A DNA stretch of 64,000 nucleotides from Aphelocoma coerulescens (taxonomy: Eukaryota; Chordata; Aves; Passeriformes; Corvidae). The notes below the pieces were generated by a model. The model worked only from the letters and a program-made list of their open reading frames with translations, was not told the origin of the DNA and searched no databases. How positions within the stretch are numbered: the first letter of the stretch is position 1; each line of letters opens with the position of its first letter. The position numbers were made by a program, and so were the translations under genes. Shown here piece by piece: positions 1 to 13,310 of this stretch. The DNA is taken from contig NC_091014.1 of assembly GCF_041296385.1 (NCBI RefSeq), forward strand, positions 7,849,578-7,913,577. The letters are read 5' to 3'.

Positions 1-3000
1 ACAGATGTTTTATACATATATTCATAATGAGGTGGAATTTTTATTAAACTTGTCTGTGGAAGCTATTGTGAAGCCTGAATTTTATTTACTACAATATAAT
101 AAATTCCCGAAGCAGTGGTGACACCATGGTAACAATATTGCTAATGTAATTATTCCTGCCTCTAAAATAGAGTCAAGTCTTTGTCACATGTAGAACTGCT
201 ATACAATAATTGAATACAGTTAGGTTTCCTTTCTTCCAAGCAGGAGGTGAGGAACTGAAAATACACTTCTCCATGGTAATTTGAATCAGTAATTATTTGC
301 AGAAATCAATGGGAGGAATTACCCATTCACACACATATTCTTCTGTTTGGTTGTTTTCCCTGAAATAACTAACACAGAATGGAGAGGTTTTGAATGAGAC
401 ATCCTAGCAGTTCAGGAGTGGCATGGCTTGTTCAGGTGTGTGCACACACTTAGGGAACTGTAGCTTCTGTGAATACAAATTTTCACAGCACAAATCAAAT
501 AAAACCTTTTTTAAAGTGTACATTTTAACACTGTGTGGCAAATTTCTGGACCATAACAAGGCAGAAGGACAATCTTATTCATATACTACAATGAAGTATA
601 ACTCCTTAACGACACTGCCAAGATTAACCTTCACACGGAAATAATAAAATTTTATATAAAATTCTTATCAGTACTGGGAGAAATGTGTGGATGAGGAAGA
701 TCTATGAAATATCACCAAAAAAATTTTATCTCTAAAATAACAAATACCAACACAATATTTAGAAGTAAGTGGTGATTTTTTTCCTGGCCTCATCAGTATA
801 ACACATATCTCTGCCCCTGTGATATAAAGGAGGTATGAAAAAATGGACACACGAGCCCCTCAAGATATATAATCTTTATAGGCATGCATTTACATATGCA
901 GCTACTAAATAAAGGCTGAGGCTACTGTGCTGGGATATACATTGATGTGGCTCAGTTGAAACTGATTAAACTCCACTACAATCTGCACCAGAAGATACAC
1001 CTCTCTCATGCATTTTGCTAATGAGAAGAGAGAAGTCTTTCTGAAATTACCCATGCTAAAATTCAGTTTCCTCATTTAGTTTCTCCTATACAGAGAGAAG
1101 TTATTTGATGGAGTGGAATGGAAAATCTCATGGAAAAGGGGCTGCCTGTGGATTTCATAATACTCTGTGCATTTTCACTGAACTTAGACTTGGCCTTAGA
1201 AATAGTAGGAAAACAAGAATATTTTAAGGACTGTGATTAGAGGAAAAGAATGCACTGTACTGCATGTAGCAGTATCTTAGTCCCTTGAGTGTGGCAAAGG
1301 AATTGGGTGCATTTTTTGGGCAGGTGTATTCAGTGATCACCTTTGTCCACCTCCTTTGCGAAAACTACGGAGTATTTGGCAAACCCATGGAAAAACAGAC
1401 TGGAAACACCTGAAGGGAGGCAATAAAGAGACCTCTATAAAAGGAGACTATTTTTTCCAAATGCCCACTGCAGTCAACAGCATTACTTGCAAGCTTAATA
1501 TTAAACATGCGCTGAAGTGCTTGGCTGGACAGAGGCCAGATGGCTCAATGCTTTACAAAACTGAGATCTAACCAAAGCTTCACCGGGGTCTGGCTGTCCT
1601 TCAGCATGGTGCTCTTGGCCTTATCTCACAGTGGGTCTCTGGGAACCAATACAGACCTGCTTCTCATTTATGTTGGTTCAGAAACGACCCAAACTCTTTG
1701 CTGTTGTCATCATGGATCCTCTAGAAATTCATACAACAAATGGATGTAAGTAATGCGTTTATTAAGAGAGTATTAATGTGGAGCTACTTCAGCTTCTAAT
1801 TCAGTTGTCAGACCTTGCAGAGGCTGCACTGCAGCTGCAGTTGTGGGGCACTGCAGCTTCCTCTGCAATGTGTTTGGTGGGTTGGGATCCTATTTCAAAA
1901 GGAGGAGACAATTGGAGTAAAAAGCTCCCTATAGGTAGACAGTGCAAATGGTGAGCACAGAAGTTCTTCCAGGCCTGCCAGCAGAAATCTCCATCTTTGA
2001 ATCCAGATTAGCACTGTTTCTTGAGCCTAGGAGGTCTCTATTTCTCCCAAGAACTGACCACATCCCCATTTTTGCTTTTTGAAACACATCATGTAATGTC
2101 CATCATCCTTTCACTTCATGGCCAGCCTGGGCTGTAGGAGGCTTCCAGTAAATGTGTGTGCCAGAGAAAACCCATGTCTTTCATGAAATGGCCCCAAAGA
2201 TGGGCTCAAAGCAATGTCTGCTCCATCCTCCTACAGAGTCAGCAAAGGATGCCAGTCTCTGGGGCAGAGAGCAGCACTCAAGGCCAACAAGGAGCAAGAA
2301 ACACTCAGCAGCAGGACATTGGCCTGGGGCTGACAAGTCAGGGGTACTCCTGAGTTTTGTTTCATGTGAAACATGTAAAAGGTCCTGAGCACTGACAATC
2401 ATCCCAGAACTTTCCTTTTTCAGACAGATATGCTAATTGCCAAGATGAGTTTTTGTTAACACTCTTCAAGCCTTTGTTTTTCAGTGTGCATGCAAATAGA
2501 CACACTGGATTACTTTCATTCAGATCACAGCTGATGAACTGCAGCAAGGCTGCAGTCGAGGTGATATTGAGCATGATTTCCTGTACCCAGCCCAAAGATA
2601 AAATTTCAGGAGTTCAAGTGCAGGTGAAGGGAAATGAGTCCCTTACACAACACTTCGTACCGAGAGAAAAGAAGGGTTAAATAAAGGCTTGTTTTCAGCT
2701 GAAATTTAAAAAGAATGTTATTGTTTCTTACCTTAAAACCCTGTCCTTTTATTTCCAACCCTATTGGTGGGGTGATTCAGACAAGGACTGTCTGATGACA
2801 AAGATAAGCACAGATGTGATGACTGGTCTATAGGGTGATATATACTTTATTGTCAGGCTGGGTGCTGTGTGAAGTCAATAAACCTCATAGCTATTGATCA
2901 TGCTGGAAAAGGAAATTAATGCAGACACATCCTGCTTTTGCAATGTGATAGGTATGTCTGCACATCATCACCTGACAGCCTCGAGCTGTTTGTTCTTGTC

Positions 3001-6000
3001 TGAGTTGGATGGAAGGCAGCTATCCAAAATCTCAATAAATAATAAAAATCAGTGATGACCTTTGCAAAATTTCAGAGTCATAATCAAAATGTTCAGAGAG
3101 GCAGCTGGGAAGTGACTTACAGGATCTTTTTTGTTCAACAAGGCATATTAATTGGAATTGAAATAAGGACAGTTAGAAGGGCTCCAGCCCTAGCTGTCCA
3201 TCTGAGCTCTGCTTCAAAATACCAACAGAGCACCCTAAGTTCATCAATTCATATTCATTCTGGTCATAATTATAAATCATAGCAGTATCCCACTCCTAAA
3301 AGTCTCACACAGATCAGTGGTTTTATTCACAAGCAGATTTATAGATATCAAAGTCAGCTGGGGGCATAAAGTTTGTGAGTCTCTTCCTTTACTTTCCGCA
3401 GGGTCCTTTTATTAAAAATATTACAGATATTATAATAAAGTTCCCTGCTGTTTTCACACTTTGGTACACTCCTCCAGTAATCCATCACTAGCTATGTCAG
3501 AGAAAAACCCATAAAATTTAATCAGGTGGAACTAGTTTGTTTTTCAAAGGAAGAAATTTTCCCTGAACTACAGTGCAATATGAATTTTCTAGCCCTAGCA
3601 GGCCGACTGAATGCTATTTGAGTCACAGTGAGAAATGGAGTTGTATGGTTGGATGAAAAGAGTAAAAACAATCAAGTGCCTTGCTGAGCATGTGGTGCTG
3701 CTACTCTGCTGGCTCCAACTCTCCAGGAATTACTGTCAGTTTTGCTGCTTCAAATGAAGGAAGACACTCTGGAAAACTACTGAGCAGAAAAGTCTCCACT
3801 CTGCATAGAATTCTGAACTTCTTTGGTAGGTAATTTAGGCCAAAAAAATTTCTTCTTCCAGTCTTTTGGTATATTATCTTGCAGTTTCTGGCTGGTATCA
3901 CACAATCTGCATGGAATCAGCATATACACACCCAGACCAAACCAAAAACATCACATGGTTGTACCACTGCTTGGTGTTTCTCTTGATGATGCTTACAGCA
4001 GTGGAGATGGGATTTGTAAAGCCAGCAGTGAGAAAGGACACAGTTACTGCTCTTTGCAATCTCCCTGCTGCCACAAGGCAGGAATCATGATCCCTTTTAT
4101 CTGCTTTCACAGCCCTGACAAGTCTCAGGCCTGCAGTGGTTCTCTGCAGATGTGTACTTGTCCCACAGCCTGTCCTGCCCTTGGGTGATTGGGCACTTGT
4201 CAGAGACAGGAAATACAAGCCATCAGGATCTGCCTTTCTTGGAGCAGGGAACCTGCTTCCCAGTGCTGCCTGTGGCTTCATGAAGTGCTGCAGACAGGGG
4301 AGTTGGGCTGGAGTCATCATGTGCAGATAATTCTCATTTATAGCCTTTGTAGCAAGCTTTAATCTTTTCTAAACAGCTCTCTATGGCTCCAAAGGGACAC
4401 ATCTGAATAGCCTGACTAGGTTGTCATCATTTCACTAATGGGGGTTTATTGCCTGACTTATGGACAGATCTAATTCCACTTCTCATCACTGCCCTCCAGA
4501 AAGTGGAGGGATGCTTCATCTTTCCCCCTGCCCATGTCCCTCTGCCAAGAGGCATCATTATGCTGACCTAAAGAAGGACTTCAGATGAGGAACTCATTCT
4601 TTCCACAGTTTAACTAAGCAGAGGACTTTGACCTTCAAAACTTTTAGTAGAGATGGGTGGGAGGAGAATTAAAATCTGTCCACGACCAGATCCACGCAGT
4701 ATTTCTATTATTTGCTTCAGTACCACTCCAGAAACATATGAAAGCCATCTGCAATGTGATGTCCAGCCCCTCATTAGGAGCAGACATGCAATGCCAGGAG
4801 GCACAATGAGAGGATAAAGCTCTTTTTAAAAGCACTCGGGTGGCTGCTGTACAGAGACTAAACACACAGAGAGTGGACTGGGCTCTTGAGCAAGTCTCCC
4901 TTGAAAATGGGCTCCCTATTCCCTGTAGGTCACCAACAGCTGGAAATCTTTCACTGGCATCACATCTAGCTACTGTTGTGTCTGTGGCTGTTTTCTGTAT
5001 TTTTTAAGAGCCTTCCATAGGAAGAGACACCAACACTTTCTGGCATTAGGGAACAGAAATATTTTCAAGCTCCAGCTGCCAAAACCTCCCCTCAGGGCTC
5101 CAGGAGAGCACATCTGCTGCTGGATGACTTAGGGCTGTGGCTATTACTGGACCAATGAAGACACCCCTTTGCCTGAGACCTCTTTGTTGCTACCTCTCCA
5201 ACTACTGCAAAAGAGGGTTTATCCCATTTCTCCGTAGATGCTTTGAGGAAGGTGTTGGAAGGTTGAGGATCAGGGTTCTGGTTTCTATTGGCACAGATAT
5301 AGATGAGACAGGATGCTCTGCCTGGAAGGGTTAAAAAAACAAAAAATGCCCTATTTTTAAGGCTGTCAGTGCTGAACTGAGGGGGAATCATGCTGCTTTG
5401 GTGTTGAATTATGCTAAAACCAGTGTGACTCATCAATCCCAAAGCTGAACATCCTGATAGGCAAAGATGTGGCAGATATGGCAAAGTTTCCTTATCTGAA
5501 AATGCTGAGCTGACACAGCTGTCCTGGAGACATGACTGATAGTCAAACACTTTAGGTTATAAAAGTCCAGTCCTACCTTCAAACAGCAGATTCTCCTTCT
5601 TGGAGTGTGTGTGGAGATTCTCCATTGGGTGGGGACACCTCTCAAGGTTACTGCTTCAGGCTGAGTAAAAGAGATTTGCCCACAGTCATTGGTTTGGGTG
5701 AGAAGCATCAATCTCTACTTAATAATTGGGGCTTTTTGCTAGCTTTAGTACACTTGCTTTGATACATACACTATACTATACCAGTAGTTTTAGCTTCTAT
5801 ACTGAGTAGCAAATAATCCTGATTAAGATATTTTTAACTGATCATTTATCATAATAAATAATTCATTTTTCTATAAAAATCTCTCTGGTTTGCCATCCTT
5901 AATCATGAGGGACAAAGTTGTACTAAACTTTGATCACACCTCTTTAATCTGTTAGATTTAAACCATTGACAAAGTCTGGGACTAAGACTGGATCCAGGCA

Positions 6001-9000
6001 CACCCAGAGAGAGTTCCAGGAGGCATCTAGAAAGCAAGGGGGGACCTTTCCACACCTCATGACTCAACAGGAGGGCTTCCCTCATAAACTTTGAAGCTCC
6101 CACTCCACCCACAACTGGATAGGCGCAGCAAAACCCAGCTTAGTCCCCAAAATGTATTTTTGATTGCTCTTTACTTTAGAGGATGTGATTTATCCCTCAA
6201 GCAAAAGCTGGAACTATATTGCCTTTCTAGTCCAGAAAAGAGAAAAGGTGGGGACACTGCAAACATTTGTAAATGGAAAGGCTGTGGGTGTTTGTCACTG
6301 TTTCAATGGCAGCACACTTCTCAGCAGGCACTAACTGACCCAGTTTTTCAGCATCATGTGACAGACGAAATTACCCTGAAAAGAGTGCCCTGGCCTCACA
6401 CTTTCTGGTGGAAGAGAAGTCCTACATCAAGCCCACATCCTGGCCTGAGTTCACCAGGGGCTCTTACAAAAGCACAAACACATTAATGTTAAACAATGCT
6501 AATGCACATATGTTAACCCAGCAGCAGGGAACAGCTCTTGGAAAGTGAATCCAGAGCACAAGCTGTAATTACCAAGTCTTGCCTACTCCTCTGATTATCC
6601 CAGCTCAAACCATTCTCTAGGCTTCCACCTGTAATTTTCCCCCAGGTTTCCCAGCTCTGTCTTTTGCAGCAAAAATGTGATAGGCTTCTACCCTGTGGTA
6701 GAGGCAGGGGAGTTGGCTTGGGGAAGCTGCAGTTACCCTGCATCCACCCTTACGAGCTGAAATTGGTTTTGCTCCCAGTTCCACAACCCTGTAGTTTTAG
6801 TTCACTGATGTCATGTTTTTCTACTCTGTGTGTTGTTGAGTGTTGTGTTCAATTGATGGAAAAGTGCATCTATTTTGTTTAATACCCCATCCACATAACA
6901 CACATATCAGTAAAGAATGCCATTTCACCATAAAATCTATGTCTTTCATTACGTGCTCTGTATGATCTATGTACTCTCTCATGAAATGTTGCCCTCTGTT
7001 TGCTACTTTATGTTACATTTCTCAGGAGGTTATCTTGACTTTCATGTGGCTTCTATACTAGATTTTTTTTTTTATGTCCACATAACCTTTTAAGATATAC
7101 ATGGGTTTTGTTACAGGTACAAAAAGAGTTAGGTTCACATATTGCAGCTTTTATTAGTGCTCACAGAGAGGTCTCATTACCCTGAAAAAAAAAAACAATA
7201 ATACCTGCTTTAAGGCAAGACTTTATCTTTTCAATGGCAATAGAGGTTCTTATTGTCTGCAGAGTAATTTTTTTTCCTTTTGGTACTAAAAGAGGAAATG
7301 TGCAGTGAAAAAATGGCCTGTTCTTTATTGACTTCACACATCCTTTTTCAAATCATTTCAAGGGAGGTAAACCATTGCAAAGGCAGACTTCACATCGATA
7401 GTGGGAGCAGCATGTCAGACAGACAGCAGTCCTGAGACTTCGCTTCTGAAAAATCAATTCTGGTCCATTGGAGTCAAGAGCCTACAAAGGGATAAATGAG
7501 GGAAGCAACTGACCTATTTTCTTAGCACAACTTTTCTAACATGACTAATTAATTGGCTCGTGGACACCCTTTGAAATCACAGTCCTTTGTTTTCCTGCAC
7601 CTTGTCCCAGTTTCAGACTGTTACACCGCCACCACCAAAGTCATGGCAGCTAAAATGGGGGCAAGGAAGTGCTGAACAGTTGATGCCAACTCCACCACAC
7701 AGGCTTGGATCTGATGGCCAAGGAGAGACACAATTTCCTTGGCACTGTATAAAGGTGTGACCAAACCTGATTTCCTCAGCAGGCTGCTCTGTGCATCGAG
7801 TAGCTCCATGCACTGGGTACTGAAAGGTGATTCCCACAGATAAGTTGTGTGATTGTGGACAGACCCTTTCTACAAAGAGCTCATGAGACACCTTTCTGTC
7901 TCTCATGACTTCATGAGATTTCATGGAGCAAAAGTATTCTGGCCAGAGTGGGATTGCAATGTGGGAAGCTGGCAAGGTGTTTGAAACCATGATGTGTACA
8001 CATTGTGTGTGTCATTTCCATCCTGGTAGTTAGAGTTTTTCTTCTTATCTGAGATGAGAGCCCCACTATGATCTTAAATCAGACACTTTGCTCACTTTGT
8101 AGGTACCAGAAAGAGGAATGCATCCAGGGGGCAATCCAGGCCTAATGGAAGGTTAATTTCCTCCTGGAACTGTCTCAGCGGGGAGCAGACCTCAATGGCA
8201 TTCAGTAAATGTCATTATTCAAGTGAAATTATTCCGATCCACTTTACTCAAAGTCGCACATGGAACACAGGGTAGAAATAATGACCCAGAACAGAAGTTT
8301 TCGGTCTATATCTTGCCAGCAGAGGGTGGAATCTGTGTTATCTAACACAGGCATCTACATTGTACCTGTATTTTAGGTACCAGTTAGGCTGTTCTTCTAA
8401 TTTAAGTGTCCATATGCAGTTGATGAAGGGAAACCAAGACCTCTGGAATCATAAAAAAAAAAGTTTGGCTCTTTGATCTCTGTCTCTCCACTTTCCTAGG
8501 ATTCCTAGCCCATGCAGGTTTTCTCTTAGGGCAATATGATCAGGCTCAGAGTGATCTGAGCTCTGTTGTGCAATGCCTAATGACTGAAGCCAGATTCAAG
8601 AGGTAGGCAAAACATGTTTGATTCTCACCTGTCCAAAACATTTAACCTGTGACTTTAAGCAAGCCTTTTTTATCCCTTCTGCATCCCAATCCCCTGCTAT
8701 AGTAGAAATTATATTTCTCAAACTCAGAGGATTGTTTTTGGGTAGAAGAAGCAATATTTGAGACATGTTCAAGCATCATCCTGAGAAGATCCACAAAGGT
8801 TATATGGGAAGTTCCCTATTTCCAGTGCAAGGGAATTGTGGATTTAATTTTTAGCTGAGGCATAAATATGCTGAATTTCATACTCTGAATGAAGAAGATG
8901 TGAAGAATTTAAAACTGCTATCCTGCACATGGAGAGCATATTTTTTAAAAAGATAGTGAGAGTGCATATGTGAAAAGGGGCAGAGTTTGGATTAACCAAG

Positions 9001-11510
9001 TTATCCTCATTTTGCCATTTATTAACTCCTAGGCTTGGGGTTAAGCTTGCCTGCCCTGGCAAGTGGAAGAGCTTTGCCAGGAATGTTAATAAGAAACACC
9101 ATTTATTTTTCTCTTTATTTGCATGCAACTTCTACCAATATTAATTGGACTCAACGAAACCAATATAGGGAGGGAATGAGGAAGAGAAAGATGAAGGGGA
9201 AAGGGCAAGGACAAGAAAGGGCAAGAGAAGAAGAAAGAAAGGGGAAGGAATTCTGGTATTCAAATATTAACTTTTACTCATGGAATTTAAAAACTGAACT
9301 GAATTTCCAGTGCCTTTGGCACAAACAGAGCCTGGCACCCCTGATCTTCCCTTGCCTTTCACCTGGTACTCTCCCTGCACAACCATGGAAGCATTCTTAT
9401 TCTCCCAAGATGTTTCATGTTCATTTCATAGGAATCACCTACTAGAGAAGATGGAGAAATAGAACAAAGCCCTTAGGATTAAGAACAGGATTCACATCTC
9501 CAGGATAATGCTTCCCCCCAGAAAGAGTTCAGCCCTTAAAAACATTCATAACCAAAATACTGCCAGCAGTTGAAAGTTCATATTGCTGAAAATGCCTTTT
9601 GTACGAAATTCCTTATCATGTATTTACAAAACCTCTGCCCCTGCTAGATAATAACAGATTACAAATTACAAATGAATGCAGCTGTATTTCATTATTAATT
9701 GTTACATGTTCCCAAGCTGTTCTGTCTCATGGTCTGCTGATCATGCCTGACCCACAAATGGAACTCTGCAGCACAATAAAATTTCACACACTCTCGGTGT
9801 CCTTTCTAATTAGTGGATGAGTCATGCCCTATATCTGCAGAGCGGAACTGCACTTCCTTTTCTAAGAGCATCTATAGATCGTTGTGCAGATGTCAATTCA
9901 GGCTGCATTGCACAACACAATTTCAGGGAGGATCAGCAGATTGGGAGCTAAGTTTTATGCCAAAGCTGCCGACACCTCCACAAGTTTGGGGTTGTAGTTG
10001 AATCCTTCAAAATCTGCTTTGGGGTTTGATTTTATTTTGTTGTATTTGGTATTCTTGGGAGGCTTGGGTGAGCCTGAGCACCAGCTGACTCTGTGCTTGT
10101 CCTTTTGCTTGTGTGTGACAGTGAAGCATCCTTGAGCTGGAAGGTGGTGCAGGGAGCTGTTTCTGGGGGTGCTGTGCAGACATCACCACAAAATGGGATG
10201 TGATGTACAAATGCTACCCCAGCCAAAGGGCTCTCTGCTGACAGCCAGGCTCACTCTGTGACTCAAAGGCTCACTGCCAAACAGTTCCACTGTTCAGGAA
10301 AAAGAATAGGCTAGTTTAAATGAGGTCATTAAGTCACTTGGCCAAATTCCTACCCCAGGCATTTATCCTATATGTCTCCTCCAATTCCACAGCACAATTG
10401 TTAATTGAAAGCTGGATTTGCCTGAGAGTAATGCAAATCTCACTATGCCAAGCCCTCTGAACCACCAGGGAACTTGTAAATCTCAAATGCCGATGGAAGC
10501 CAAAGTGACCCTTTTCCCATACCCTGGGGAATTGACCCAGTGCTCATGGCACAGACTTATCTCCCTGGACAACAGAATGCATAGGAAGTCAGGGATCTCC
10601 CATTAAATTACTCCAGCAAAAACCAAACCGTCTGCTGTAGCAAAACCTTGCAGCTGGATTTCACCTGATAACTGGTGAGAAGGGCTGATGTGTGTCTGAC
10701 CAGCTGGCTGTCCTTCCTTTCTCTGCAGCTGCTGAATCACCCTCTCAGCCAACCCATGGCTTGGAGGACAGAGGCAAGGGCACAGCAGAAAGGGAAAATA
10801 GCCCCAGGTGATGGATTTTCTCCAGCTTTATCTGAATTACTGGATAACAGAAGCTAAATTTTCCAAGTTTTCACAGGAAAGGGACAGTTCTTGAGAGTAA
10901 CATCGGCTGAACACACACACCACCACTCCACTGTGTAACTGAATTTTGCTGCTGGCCACTCCCCAGACCCCAAGCTCTGGGAGAGCTCATGGAACACCTT
11001 CTTCTGGGCAGATGTCTAGGACCACCTAGCAGCTTCATTGTTTCAGCCAAATGGATCACCTGCCCATTGCAAAACCTTCATGCAGCTTGGAAGAGCTCAG
11101 CTGTTTTTATGTGAAGTTACTTGACTCTGTTATCCCCAGGTCACCCCACTGACATAATTATCACAGAAATACACACATTGGCATACTGAGGGTATGCAAA
11201 GAGAGATGGAAATTAGGCTGTCTAGGATTTTAATGGCACTAGCATAAATTAAAATGTTATTTTTCTATCAGTCCTTTTCTTCTGCATTATTTTTTCTATT
11301 AGATCTCTTCTAAAATTACATCTCAATTTAGTTGTGTTTCCCTCAGTTCAGTAAATTTCCCTGGTGGAATTACTATTCTCATTATTATCAGCAAGTGGAG
11401 GCTGAAAGAATGAGAATGAAAGGAAAATACAGACAATGCATGCATGAGACTGAGGTGAGCACTCACACAAGGTTACCAAGTACTGTCCTCACAATGATGG
11501 GCCACAAATA
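1..11510. other. Unique non-coding DNA, no gene recognised
   Basis: Both strands carry only short open frames with no recognisable protein similarity, no sustained codon bias and no convincing exon chain. A purine-rich low-complexity tract lies at about 9168-9248, and homopolymer runs occur near 7063 and 7184. The composition is typical of an avian intergenic or intronic stretch. Small exons of a larger gene cannot be excluded by eye. Confidence 0.5.
9168..9248. repeat. Purine-rich low-complexity tract
   Basis: About 80 bases are almost entirely A and G on the plus strand, with irregular GAAAGG, AAGGGC and AAGAA motifs rather than a clean unit. It produces a Lys/Arg/Glu-rich frame that I regard as an artefact of composition. 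Confidence 0.75.
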
Positions 11511-11640
11511 GAATCACAGAATGGTTTGGGTTGGAAGAGACCTTAAAAATCATGTAGTTCCAATCCCCCTGCCATGGGCAGGGACACCTTCCACTAGACC
11601 AGGTTGCTCAAGGCCCCATCCAGCCTGGCCTTGAACACAA
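11511..11640 (-). mobile_element. CR1 LINE, 5'-truncated 3' end
   Basis: The plus strand reads as the reverse complement of the classic avian CR1 3' region. It opens with GAATCACAGAATGG, continues with the GGTTTGGGTTGGAAGAGACC block, and then shows the CCCCTGCCATGGGCAGGGAC and GACCAGGTTGCTCAAGGCCC blocks. The 3' end of the element is at the left, and the copy is 5'-truncated near 11640, as most CR1 insertions are. The match to the avian consensus as I know it is close, so this is a relatively young subfamily member. No reverse transcriptase remains. Confidence 0.93.
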
Positions 11641-13014
11641 AGACAGCACAAACCTCAGAGTATCCTGTAGCCTGTGCAGTCTCTGTGGGTGTTGGCTGGA
11701 CAGGTGGTGTGGGTACACCATACACCAAGGTATGGGGATCTTGCTGTGGAAGGATAAAATCTGAGGTCTCTACTCATCTGAGTCGCTGTCTATCTTTGCT
11801 CTTCTCATCTCGGAAGTTCCTGAGACTGGCCTGATTCATATAAATATAAATAAATGCCTTAGAAAGTCATCTCTGCATGACTTGAGTTACATACAAGGAG
11901 TGACCCACACCTGCTAGTGAGAGATTCCAATGGGGATTTTCTTAACGTCATCAGGGAAAAAAAAAGGAAAATCCACAAGTGTTTTCACATGACATGGACT
12001 AAAACTCTTTACCAAGACACCCACATAGAATGACTAACCATTTTCTCAGTCTTACACAACTACAATTTCCTTGGTACTATCACAGGGAAACAGCTGGTTC
12101 CCATAATGAAGAGGGACAGACAGTGCAAAACTAGAGTTAATTACACTGTGGTAGATCTAGGGCTTCAGTGATTCAGGTCTGCTAAATTTAAACAGGCAGT
12201 TCTCAAAATATATGCCTGGAAGAAATCATCTCTTGATGCTTCTGACAGGTAGAAAAAACCCAACCAAACACTGCTGTCCTAACACCCTGCTCATAAACTG
12301 GGGGCACCAGGTCACCAGGTTCAGCACAGAGCAGCTCTGGAGGATGGATAATCCCCCCAACTAATACCAATACTAATGTTTTAATATCCCAATAATTCCA
12401 CAAACATTGAGGAAATGTACAGAATCTGGTACAAATTTGGGAGATTCTTTCATAAATACCTTCATAAAATAAATTGGAATTCACTCCCCAGTGCCACAGG
12501 ACAGAACCAGTAGCCACAGCTGCCTTCTGATAAGTGATAGAAGTTAATGAGGCAAGTCCATTAATAAGTCCATTATTTCTCACTTTAAAATTTTTGTCCA
12601 GCATCAAAGGGATGAAAAAATAGCTCAGGTACTTCTCTCTGCCCTAAAGGACCTTCTTCTCTCAGTCCTGGTTGGAGAAGTGATTTTGTGTAGGGAAGGC
12701 TTGCATGGAGCCACTGCTGCAGTTGCAAATCAATCAGACTCCTATCTAAAGGCTAAAGGGGGTTGAAATTAATTTCCCTTTTTGAGAAGAGGTTGACACA
12801 AGTCCCTCATTTTTCTAATGAAATAATAACTCTGCCACATCCCGCCAGGAGCTGTGAGGCATAATAGGCAGTTTAAGGTACTTAGTTATTCTGGCAGCCA
12901 GCACCATCTGCATATGAGAAATCAGCACCACATGGACCCCTCCAGAAACAGAAAGAGGAGCCTCATTTCACAGAAGCAGAGACCTACAGGACAATAGAGG
13001 CTGAAGGACCTCAT

Positions 13015-13310
13015 GAAGTCCCTGGGTCCCCTGCACAATGTGAGGTAGCTCCCTAATCAGATCATGTTGCTCAGGGCTGTGGCCAGAGAGTTTTGAAAGC
13101 CTCCAAGAACTTTCTCCCATCCACCATGAGATCACTGCAGCTCTGATGAGGGTCTGGCTTCAACTTCCGTATCAGCTCCTCCAAATGTCAGAAAGCTGCT
13201 GTTACCCCCTTTCTTTTCTCCTCAAAGTTAACCAAGACCAGTTCCCTTTGCCTCTCTATATCCTCACCACTCTAGTGTCCTTCTATTTGGCCCTCTCCAG
13301 CTTAATAATA
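13015..13310 (-). mobile_element. Degraded older CR1 LINE fragment
   Basis: Recognisable but eroded CR1 blocks occur in the expected order. There is a GTTGCTCAGGGCTGTG segment followed by the GAGTTTTGAAAGCCTCCAAG segment, then a TCTGGCTTCAACTTC block, a TTTTCTCCTCAAAGTTAACC block, a CCAGTTCCCTTTGCCTCTC block and a TATTTGGCCCTCTCCAGC block. These correspond to successive parts of the CR1 3' UTR and ORF2 end read antisense. Divergence is high, so the ends are approximate. Confidence 0.65.

Noticed and set aside
9035..9445. 136-codon plus-strand frame with a Lys/Arg/Glu-rich centre
   Set aside because: The centre is the purine low-complexity tract, and the flanks show no coding character.
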